A DNA stretch of 64,000 nucleotides, taken from contig CM035235.1 in the NCBI GenBank assembly GCA_020226215.1, positions 39,729,457-39,793,456 of the forward strand. The letters are read 5' to 3'. Source of the DNA: Sindora glabra (taxonomy: Eukaryota > Streptophyta > Magnoliopsida > Fabales > Fabaceae). Shown piece after piece: positions 48,911 through 57,494 of this stretch. A model generated the notes under the pieces. It was not told the DNA's origin. It ran no database searches and saw nothing but the letters and a program-made list of their open reading frames with translations. Position numbers and translations under genes: made by a program. Position 1 is the stretch's first letter; each line of letters starts with the position of its first letter.

Positions 48911-49642
48911 TGATGAGGATATACGAGAAGACATGATAAAAGGTAGCATGGAGGCCATCCAAGGATTGGGAGGACCAATGACAAGAGCAAGAGTCAAGAA
49001 AACTAAAGAAACTCTAAATCAAATGGTGGCAAATTTGATCATGAAAGGCTCCAAAATTGAAGGCCTAAAATGGGATGTAGAAAGGCTAAATTAATTTGTT
49101 GCATTCGGATTGAAGACAATGAGAACTAGAGAAGGTTGCATCTTATTTAGTTTAGTTTTGGTTATGTTTTGTTTAGTCCTTTTATTTAACCTATTTCTTA
49201 AGCTAAATAAATGTTATAATTAGATTTTAGGTGGACTATACTTGTAGCGGGCCTAAGCTTTTTACCTTTTTATTTTAAACTTAATTTTATTATTATTCTT
49301 AATGGATTTGTTTATTGGGCTGACTGGGTTAATTTATGTTAGATTTTTACTAAGCCTAGTGGTAAGGGATGTTACCACATAAAACATGTCTAAATAAAAC
49401 ATGTCTAAACAACATTTGGAAAGAATAATACAAATTTTACGAATTAAGCATATTGGCTGGTGAGAATTTATTCTCTAAGATTCTTGAAAGAATTCATTTC
49501 GAACTTATCAAGGGTGCTGATTCTTGTAGCGTTCTTTAAGGCTTATCAATTCTTTGAATTGTAGCGCCTCTCTTCATCTTTTTCACGTAAAGCATCCAAC
49601 CTAGAAAGATCTAAATCAATCATGGCAAGAGGGATCACATCA
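48911..49642 (+). repeat. 5' LTR of the gypsy element (732 bp)
   Basis: It starts TGATGAGGATATACG and ends GGGATCACATCA. By hand alignment it differs from the 3' LTR at about 57 positions (about 8%), almost all transitions, plus a 15-bp tandem duplication (AAAACATGTCTAAAT at 49,381-49,395 repeated at 49,396-49,410) that the 3' LTR lacks. Its first about 60 codons remain open in the pol frame. Confidence 0.93.
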
Positions 49643-49644
49643 AT

Positions 49645-49658
49645 TGGTATCAAAAGCC
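49645..49658 (+). other. Primer-binding site, initiator Met-tRNA type
   Basis: TGGTATCAAAAGCC, two bases after the 5' LTR, differs little from the usual TGGTATCAGAGCC primer site complementary to the 3' end of initiator Met-tRNA. Confidence 0.8.
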
Positions 49659-50677
49659 GGTTCTAGAGTTAGATCTTGTTTTAATTTCCTTCAAAACTGA
49701 TCAGTTTTACTTTCGTTCATATCTGAAGTTTTACTCGGCCTTTTTCGGTGATTCTTGAGTCAAAATTGAAGTTCAGAACCTTTTCTTTCATCTCATTTTG
49801 GAATCGCTACAATCTGACTTCTGTAACTCGAAATACGAATTTTTTTTATTCAAAACTCAATTCTGTTCTGCGTTTTGGTAATCCTAAACCCCTAAATTCT
49901 GTTCTGCGTTCTTTTTGTTCAAAACTGACTTTCTTGATTATTTTGGTTCAATTTTTGAGTAAATTTGTTGCTACATTTGTTACCTTGTTTGGATTGTCAT
50001 TCTGATTGTTTGTTTTCTTCAATTTATTAATCATTTCATAATATTCTGCATTTGTGTTCTTGGTATTCATCCTATGTTCATCATTGTTTATGAACTTTGA
50101 TCCTTTTAATCCATGTGCCTTGAGTAGTATGCTGTTAGTATGTTAAGTAATAACTTGTTTTGTTAAGAATTCTATCTAATTTCATTCTCAATTGCTACAA
50201 TTTCAAAGTTTCATTCCAAATTACAAATTCCATTACTCGAAGCACCATAGTTTTGAAATCAAAAAAAGACTGCAAAAAAAAATAGACAACAGAAAAAGAA
50301 ATAAAAAAATTGTAAAAAAAATATACAACCAAAAAAATAAGAAAATAAAAATACAACAGCTGTTTCTTATTCTTTCTTCCTAAAACTCATTGCACACTTC
50401 CTGTTTGATAAATTTCTTAAGAGTCTTCTTGAGTTAATTTCATTCTTTTTTTTGTCTTATTTTTTTTCTATCCAACTCTGATTCAACATTCTTGTGTATT
50501 CTTGGTGATTCAATTAAGAACTTAAAAAGAGCAATTAATAGGAAAAAGGCAAGAGAGAACATTACAAAAAAAGCCTATTTAACAGCCAAAACACGAGTGG
50601 TTCAAATTCCAGAGTGTAAATACGTGAGAAAAGTGGTGAGGTCCATTCTTGTTATTATTAATATTTTTACTTGAAGT
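49659..50677 (+). other. Gypsy 5' leader, non-coding
   Basis: About 1 kb lies between primer site and gag. It has repeated TTCTGTTCTGCGTT words (about 49,860 and 49,897) and T-rich tracts. Short frames at 49,748, 50,192 and 50,492 encode low-complexity peptides and are not considered genes. Confidence 0.7.
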
Positions 50678-52204
50678 ATGGCAGAAACAGGTAGTGATGG
50701 TTTTGATGGAGCTCAAAGAATGCTAATTGATGCTATTACTGCACAAATGCAAAGGATGATGAGGGAACACGCCGAGGGGTTTTATGAGAGAATTGAACAA
50801 TTGGAGAACCAAGACAATGGTGAAGAAGACCCAAATGGAGATAGAAGGAGACATGAGAGGAGGAGAAGAATACATCACGAAGAAGAACCAAGGGAGGACA
50901 AAATTGAGGGAGTCAAAATAAACATTCCTTCATTCAAAGAGGAAAGTGATCCGGAGGCCTATTTGGAGTGGGAAATGAAGATTGAACAATTATTTGCATG
51001 CCACAACTATACAAAAGATAAGAAGATGAAGGTGGCAGCCTTGGAGTTCGCTGATTATACTCTCATTTGGTGGGACCAATTACAAAAGGAAAAGGCAAGA
51101 TATAGAGAACCATTGGTGGATACTTGGATGGAAATGAAGAGATTGATGAGAAGGAGGTATGTGTCATCCCATTACCATAGGGACTTGCATAACAAACTCC
51201 AAAGGCTAATACAAGGGAATAAAAGTGTGGATGAGTATTATAAAGAGATAGAGGTGTCCCTAATTAGAGCCAACATAAGAGAAGATAGGGAGGCTACTAT
51301 GGCACGATTCTTACATGGGCTAAATAGTGATATAAAGGATGTTGTGGAGCTGTAAAATTATGTGGAGTTAGAGGACTTAGTACATCAAGCTACTAAGGTA
51401 GAACAACAACTTAAGAGAAAGGGTACCATGAGAAGGAGCTCTTCTAACTTTAATTCTCCAAGTAAGAAGGAAAGAAATAAGAAGGAGGGAGGTACTTCCT
51501 CAAGTAATTTCACTGTTGCACCTCAAAAGACTCAATTTAAGTCTATAGAGGTCCTTAAAAAGACAAGGAGTAATGAGATTAAATGTTTCAAGTACTTAGG
51601 GAGAGGTCACATAGCCTCTAATTGTCCAACCAAAAAGACTATGTTACTAAAAGATAATGGAGAAATCACTAGTGAAACATCTTCCAAATCTGGCCATTCT
51701 AGTGAGAATGAGGATGATGAAGAAATAGCACCTGAGGGAGACTTATTCATGGTGAGGAGGATGTTGGGAAGTCAAGTAAAGGAATTTGATGAAAGTCAAA
51801 GGGAAAATATCTTCCATACAAGGTGTATCATCCAAGGGAAGTTGTGCTCCTTAATCATTGATGGAGGAAGCTACACCAATGTAGCTAGTGCAAGAATGGT
51901 ATCAAAATTGAAGTTAGAAACTAAACCTCACCCACAGCCATATAAGCTTCAATGGCTTAGTGAGGAAGGTGAGATAACTATGAGTAAGCAAGTGGAGGTT
52001 GAGTTTTCCATAGGAAAGTATGATGACACGGTTATATGTGATGTGGTACCGATGAAGGCTTGTTATTTACTTCTTGGGAGGCCTTGGCAGTATGATAAAA
52101 GAGTCATTCATGATGGGTACACAAATAAGTTCTCATTTATATATAATGAACGCAAGACTACTCTTGCACCTTTGTCTCCAAGAGAGGTTAGTGAGGATCA
52201 ATAA
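50678..52204 (+). pseudogene. Retrotransposon gag-protease, with stops
   Basis: Gag supplies the particle protein and the aspartic protease matures it. The gag domain is recognisable from INIPSFKEESDPEAYLEWE (about residue 80) to GLNSDIKDVV near residue 220, where TAA (51,353-51,355) interrupts the frame; the same frame resumes immediately. The zinc knuckle reads CFKYLGRGHIASNC: the second Cys of the CCHC set is Tyr (TAC, 51,593-51,595). The protease active site is LIIDGGS followed by Tyr where relatives usually have Cys (from about 51,848). A second TAA (52,202-52,204) ends this frame, and pol continues in another frame after a purine-rich linker. The two altered residues and the first stop each fit one transition. 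Confidence 0.88.
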
Positions 52205-52218
52205 AAAATGAGAGATAA

Positions 52219-55200
52219 AAGAAAAAGGAAAAAGAAAGTGGAAGAGAGCAAGAAAAAGAGAGAAAAGTACCAAATCTGTTTATAAAAGAAAAAGAGGTGA
52301 AAAGGGCTATGCATTTGAAAAAGCCAATGCTCTTACTTTTGAGTAAGGAGAGTAATTCAAAAGATGCAAGTTCTATTAACTCTCTTCCTAGTGAAGTTTC
52401 TTCTTTGTTGAAGGAATTTGAAGATGTCTTTCCCAAGGAGGTGCCTCACAGCCTACCACCTCTAAGAGGGATAGAACACCAAATTGATCTCATTCCAGGA
52501 GCTTCATTGCCTAATAACCCAGTATATAGGAGTAATCCCTAAAAGACCAAGGAGATTCAAAGGCAAGTTGAAGAGTTAATGCAAAGGGGGTGGGTACAAG
52601 AAAGCTTAAGTCCATGTGTAGTTCCAGTCATTCTTATGCCTAAGAAAGATGGAACTTGGAGGATGTGTACTAACTGTAGAGCCATCAATAATATTACGGT
52701 AAAGTATAGATATCATATTCCTAGATTAGATAACTTATTGGATGAATTGCATGGTGCTTGTGTATTTTCCAAAATTGATTTTAAAAGTGGATATCATCAA
52801 ATTAGGATTAGAGAAGGGGATGAATGGAAAACAGCTTTTAAAACTAAATTTGGGTTGTATGAATGGCTGATCATGCCATTTGGTTTAATAAATGCTCCTA
52901 GTACTTTCATGAGATTAATGAACCATGTGTTAAAAGAGTTTTTAGGAAAATTTGTTGTGGTTTATTTTGATAATATTTTAATTTATAGTAAGTCATATGA
53001 TGATCATCTTGTACACTTAAGATATGTTTTGGATACTCTTAAATGTGAGAAGTTGTATGCCAATATGGAAAACTGCATTTTGTGTACAGATCATGTAGTT
53101 TTTCTTGGCTTTGTTGTTAGTTCACAAGGAGTGCAGGTTGATCAAAAGAAGGTAAAAGCCATTCAAGAGTGACCAACTCCTAAGAATGTAAGTGAGGTAA
53201 GAAGCTTTCATGGCTTGGCTAGTTTTTATAAGAGGTTTGTCAAAGATTTTAATACCTTGGCTACACTTTTGAATGAAGTGATTAAAAAGCATATAAGATT
53301 TAAATGGGGTGAAAAACAAGAGCAAGCCTTTGCTGCTCTTAAGGAAAAATTAACTCATGCACCTATTCTTGCATTACCTAATTTTGCTAAATCTTTTGAA
53401 ATTGAATGTGATGCATCTAATGTGGGAATAAAGGCTATTTTGATGCAAGAGGGGCATCCTATTGCTTATTTTAGTGAAAAATTGAATGGTGCTATTCTTA
53501 ATTATCCTACATATGATAAAGAATTGTATGCATTGGTGAGAGCATTACAAACATGGCAGCACTACCTTTTGTCAAAAGAATTTGTAATTCATAGTGGTCA
53601 TGAATCTTTGAAGTACTTAAAGGGACAAGGTAAGCTTAACAAGAGACATGCCAAGTGGGTTGAGTTCCTTGAGCAATTTCCTTATGTGATCAAACATAAA
53701 AAAAGTAAGTCCAATGTGGTCGCTGATGCATTTTCAAGAAGGTATGCTTTGTTCTCTACTCTTGAAACTAAATTCATGGGTTTTGAGCAAATTAAGGAAT
53801 TGTATGAGCATGATCCAGATTTTTCTCAAATATATGAAGCTTGTGTGTATGCTGCTCAAAATGGGTACTTTAGGCATAATGACTATTTGTTTAAAGAAAA
53901 AAGATTGTGTGTGCCTAAAAGTTCCATTAGGATGTTACTTGTGAGGGAAGCACATGAAGGAGGATTAATGGGACATTTTAGGGTCCAAAAGACTTTAGAC
54001 ATGTTGCATGAGTACTTTTATTGGCCACACATGAAACGTGATGTACATAAGTGGTGTAACAGATGCATTGTATGTAAGAAATCTAAGTCTAAAGTGATGC
54101 CTCACGGTTTATATACTCTTTTGCCAATTCCTGACTCTCCTTGGACTAATATTTCTATAGATTTTGTTTTAGATCTTTCTCGGTCTAAAAGTGGCAAGGA
54201 TTCAATTTTTGTAGTGGTGGACAGATTCTCCAAGATGGCTCAATTCATACCATGTAAGAAAGTAGATGATGCTTGTCATGTGGCAGATTTGTTCTTTAAA
54301 GAGGTAGTAAGACTTCATGGTTTGCCTAGAAGTATTGTGAGTGATAGAGACACTAAGTTCCTAAGTCACTTTTTGAGGACACTTTGGGGTAAGATTGGAA
54401 CTAAACTTCTTTTCTCAATTACTTGTCATCCCCAAACTGATGGGCAAACAGAGGTAGTTAATAGGACTTTATCTACTCTCCTTAGGGCTATTATTAAAAA
54501 AAATATTAAGTCATGGGAGGAGTGTTTGCCTTATGTAGAGTTTGCATATAATAGGATTGTTTATAGTACAACTAATTGCTCTCCATTTGAAATAGTGTAT
54601 GGATTTAACCCTTTAACTCCTCTTAATTTATTACTTATGCCTAACCTTTCTGATTTTAAGCATAAGGATGCACAGGCTAAAGGAGATTATGTGAGGAAGT
54701 TGCATGAGCAGGTAAAAGCTCAAATTAAGAAGAAAATGGAAAGCTATGCAAAGCAAGCAAATAAGGGAAGAAAGAAGGTTATTTTTCAACTGGGAGATTG
54801 GGTTTAGGTACATATGAGGAAGGAGATGTTTCCTACTGAAAGGAAATCCAAGCTTCAACCTAGGGGAGATGGTCCATTCCAAGTGCTATCCAAGATTAAT
54901 GATAATGCCTACAAAATAGATCTTCCTGATGAGTATAGTGTTAGTTCTACCTTTAATGTTTCTAATTTGTCTCTCTTTGATGTAGGTGATGAAGAATCCA
55001 ATTTGAGGACAAATTCAAGCTAAGAAGGAGGGAATGATGAGGACATACGAGAAGACGTGATAAAGGGCAACATGGAGGCCATTCAAGGATTGGGAGGACT
55101 AATGACAAGAGCAAGAGTCAAGAAAGCTAAAAAAGCTCTAAATCAAATGGTGGCAAATTTGATCATGGAAGGCTCCAAAATTGAAGGCCCAAAATGGGAT

Positions 55201-55233
55201 GTAGAAGAGCCTAAATTAATTTGTTACATTTAG
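52219..55233 (+). pseudogene. Retrotransposon pol: RT, RNase H, integrase, with stops
   Basis: The frame is shifted by one base relative to gag, the shift lying in 52,216-52,264. Reverse transcriptase: PKKDGTWRMC, SKIDFKSGYHQIR, MPFGLINAPSTF, then the catalytic box YFDN (52,963-52,974) in place of YFDD. RNase H: ECDAS and YDKELYA kept, but the third acidic residue is Gly (GGT, 53,596-53,598). Integrase: HHCC finger with CNRCIVC, then the DDE triad in SIDFVLDL, SDRDTKF and DGQTEVVNRTL, all kept. In-frame stops: TAA 52,540, TGA 53,170, TAG 54,805, TAA 55,021. After 55,021 the frame remains open for 69 more codons, into the 3' LTR, ending TAG at 55,231. It cannot make active enzyme, though copies elsewhere could mobilise such an element in trans. 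Confidence 0.88.
55022..55034 (+). other. Polypurine tract
   Basis: AAGAAGGAGGGAA directly precedes the 3' LTR, as required for plus-strand priming. It is also part of the pol reading frame. Confidence 0.85.
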
Positions 55234-55752
55234 ATTGAAGACAATGAGAACTAGAGAAGGCTACATCTCATTTAGTTTAGTTTTGGTTGTATTTTGTTTA
55301 GTCCTTTTATTTGGCCTATTTCTTAAGCTAAATAAATGTTATAATTAGATTTTAGGTGGGCTATACTTGTAGCGGACCTAAGCCTTTTACCCTTTTATTT
55401 TAGACTTAATTTTATTATTATTCTTAGTGGGTTTGTTTATTGGACTGATTGGGTTAATTTATGTTAGGTTTTTACTAAGCCTAGTGGTAAAGGATGTTAC
55501 CACATAAAACATGTCTAAACAGCATTTGGAAGGAATAATACAGATTTTACAAATTGAGCATATTGACTGGTGAGACTTTGTTCTCTAGGATTCTTGAAAG
55601 AATTTATTTCGAACTTATCAAGGGTGCTGATCCTTGTGGTGTTCTTTAAAGCTTATCAATTCTTTAAATTGTGACGCCTCTCTTCATCTTTTTCGGGTAA
55701 AGTATCCAACCTAGAAAGATCCGAATCAATCATGGCAAGAGGGATCACATCA
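55035..55752 (+). repeat. 3' LTR of the gypsy element (718 bp)
   Basis: It starts TGATGAGGACATACG and ends GGGATCACATCA, and is followed by the target duplication AAATG. The first about 200 bases are open in the pol frame and encode a Lys/Arg-rich tail with LMTRARVKKAKKALNQMV. Confidence 0.93.
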
Positions 55753-55757
55753 AAATG

Positions 55758-56030
55758 ACTTCTTTATTAGCTAACCTAAGTAAGTGGTATCTTTATCATT
55801 TAGTCTGAGTGGCATCTTTTTCATTAAAGAGCCAAAAGCTTGAGATATAGTCCAAGTGGTATTTTTCTCGTTGGGCCTACGTAAGCTACATCTTGATCAT
55901 TTAACTTAAGTGAGCAACATCTTTATCATTAAAGAGCTAAGAGCTTAAGATCTAGTTTAAATAGTGTCCTTGTCTTTAGTAAGCTAAGAGTTCAAGATCA
56001 AGCCTGGAAGACTTCCTTAACATTCATTCC
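55758..56030. repeat. 29-bp tandem array, right part, with a second interleaved word
   Basis: The array continues after the gypsy insertion: CATCTTTATCATTTAGTCTGA, TATTTTTCTCGTTGGGCC, CATCTTGATCATTTAACTT. Some units are interrupted by AAAGAGCYAARAGCTTRAGAT words like the one at 48,481, giving a higher-order pattern. Together the two parts hold about 19-20 units. Confidence 0.75.
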
Positions 56031-56249
56031 TAGGTTGAATAACTTTTTTAATATTAAGTTAACTACTATAAGTCTCAAACATTAGGCATTCAAAGCTCAA
56101 AATATTAGAGCTTTTATAAGTCAGTCACCTTAAATACTTGCCAACTTATAACTCTATTTAACATTTTCTCAACATATAAGTGTTTTATCTTAAATGGCAT
56201 CCATTACTTTCATCATTCACCCTGGAGTGAAGGAAGGCAAGTAATAATA
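56031..56249. other. End of the outer element's internal region
   Basis: No gene is present. A purine-rich run GGAGTGAAGGAAGGCAAG (about 56,224-56,241) lies just before the LTR-like repeat and is a candidate polypurine tract. Confidence 0.4.
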
Positions 56250-56708
56250 CTTAAAATGTCTAGCTAGCGAAAGCCAGTTTATTTGGCACAATAAATATTT
56301 GATTAGTTATAGCTAACCAATATAGTCCATGATTAACCCATCTTACCTTGATGATCTAGTTGGCATTAGGCCTAGTTACATGATTGATTAACCTATATAG
56401 GCTTAAACAACCATTACATTAGGTAATTACTTATTTACCTATTAACACATAAGGTTAGGTAACTTCTCTATATATGCCCTAAGTATGCACCTACAAGGAG
56501 GTCTTCATTCTTACTCTCATTCTTACATTACTCTCTCTTATAAGATATTAACTTAAGCATTGGAAGGGCTATGATAGGCCCCCACCTACCACCCTTTGAT
56601 GTGATGTGTTTATGTCTTATAGGTCACTATAAAAATCAAAATCCCTCTTAGACCAAATCGTAAGAAATCAAGTATATTACCTTTAACAATAGACTAATCT
56701 AACCTTAC
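56250..56708 (+). repeat. 3' LTR-like repeat of the outer element
   Basis: Direct copy of 42,690-43,146. It is preceded by a purine-rich run and contains TCTTCATTCTTACTCTCATTC followed by ATTAACTTAAGCATTGGA. Ends are approximate. Confidence 0.5.
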
Positions 56709-56722
56709 TACGATAGTGTTTA

Positions 56723-57494
56723 GCAATAAGCTTTTTCATTAACTTTTAATTGATTGAGACTACTTTAATTGATTAACTTGGTTAATTAATTATTTTAAGT
56801 ATTTGGCAAATGACTTATTAAATTAGTTGAGTTAATTGATCTTTAATTAGTTACTTTGAAAAAAATTTGAGAACTCAACATTTTCATATAATTGATTCGT
56901 TAAATATTTATAAAAAGTGCAAATTGCTCTCAAATTATATATTGGATTGTCTTAATTATTATCATTCATTATTTTGTTAAAAGTGCAACTAGAAAAAATT
57001 GAATCCTATTTTCTTAACATATAATACCTATGCCTTAACAACCATGCTATTATATATTTTTTATTTTGTATGTATTAATTTAATGTATATTAAAATAAAA
57101 TAATTCTTTATAAATAATAAATAATTATTTAATTTTTCATTCATTAAATTTCTATAATAAAATTAATATTTTAATAAAATAATTATTATAATATGTTAAA
57201 GATATTGTTATATAATTATTTAATAAATTTTAATTATTTTTTATTATGAATAAAAATTAATAAGATTAATTTATATGCATAAATAATACATATACATATA
57301 CATATATACTCAAATAAATTATAAAATAAACTCATATTCTTATATATTATTTTACATATAAATAGCTAATTTTACTAAACTTATTTATTCAAATAACTAT
57401 TATTATCAATTAATTAATTAAATAAATTATCAACTAATAACTAATTGAATTAATTAACCACTAATATAATCAAGTAATTGTCAAATAGACATAT
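56723..57494 (-). repeat. Long AT-rich foldback repeat, copy 2 (inverted)
   Basis: Read on the reverse strand it starts TATTTGACAATTACTTGATTA and matches copy 1 (22,866-23,885) through AATTAGTTATTAGTTRATAA, TAAAATTARCTA and TTATATRTAAAATRATATATAA. On the + strand it begins TAGTGTTTAGCAATAAG, a hAT-MITE-like end. It is non-coding. Confidence 0.5.

Larger units (their letters stand above)
48911..55752 (+). mobile_element. Ty3/gypsy chromovirus (CRM-like), full length, inactivated
   Basis: The element is 6,842 bp with LTRs of 732 and 718 bp (TGATG...CATCA ends), flanked by AAATG on both sides (48,906-48,910 and 55,753-55,757), a perfect 5-bp target duplication. The order primer site, gag, protease, RT, RNase H, integrase, polypurine tract is that of Ty3/gypsy. 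The pol frame stays open into the 3' LTR and ends with a GxMTRARVKK segment, as in CRM-type chromoviruses; no classical chromodomain is seen. Six in-frame stops, one frameshift and changed active-site residues make it non-functional in cis. It sits inside the 29-bp array of the older outer element. Confidence 0.93.
42690..56708 (+). mobile_element. Decayed outer LTR element, tentatively Tat/Ogre-like
   Basis: Two diverged direct repeats of about 460 bp (42,690-43,146 and about 56,250-56,708) flank 13 kb, or about 6.3 kb of internal DNA once the inserted gypsy element is removed. Shared words in order: AATACTTAAAAT, TATTAGGCCTAG/CATTAGGCCTAG, GTAATTACTTATTTAC, a TCTTCA(C/T)TCTYACTC pyrimidine tract, ATAAGATATTAACTTAAGCAT, and ACTAAATCGGAAGAA/ACCAAATCGTAAGAA. 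The pyrimidine tract followed by ACTTAAGCATYGGA is typical of Tat/Ogre-type gypsy LTRs. No coding region remains. Precise TG/CA ends and a target duplication were not found. Confidence 0.5.

Noticed and set aside
50492..50674. 60-codon frame just before gag
   Set aside because: Lies in the retrotransposon leader; low complexity and no known leader protein in this family.
52188..52436. Reverse-strand 82-codon frame within the gag-pol junction
   Set aside because: Antisense shadow of the purine-rich linker and pol; Ser/Phe-rich composition follows from the opposite strand.
53714..53944. 76-codon + strand frame inside pol
   Set aside because: Out-of-frame shadow of RNase H and integrase; the true frame there shows catalytic motifs.
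54631..54882. 83-codon reverse frame over the integrase C-terminus
   Set aside because: Antisense of the recognised pol frame, with no independent support.
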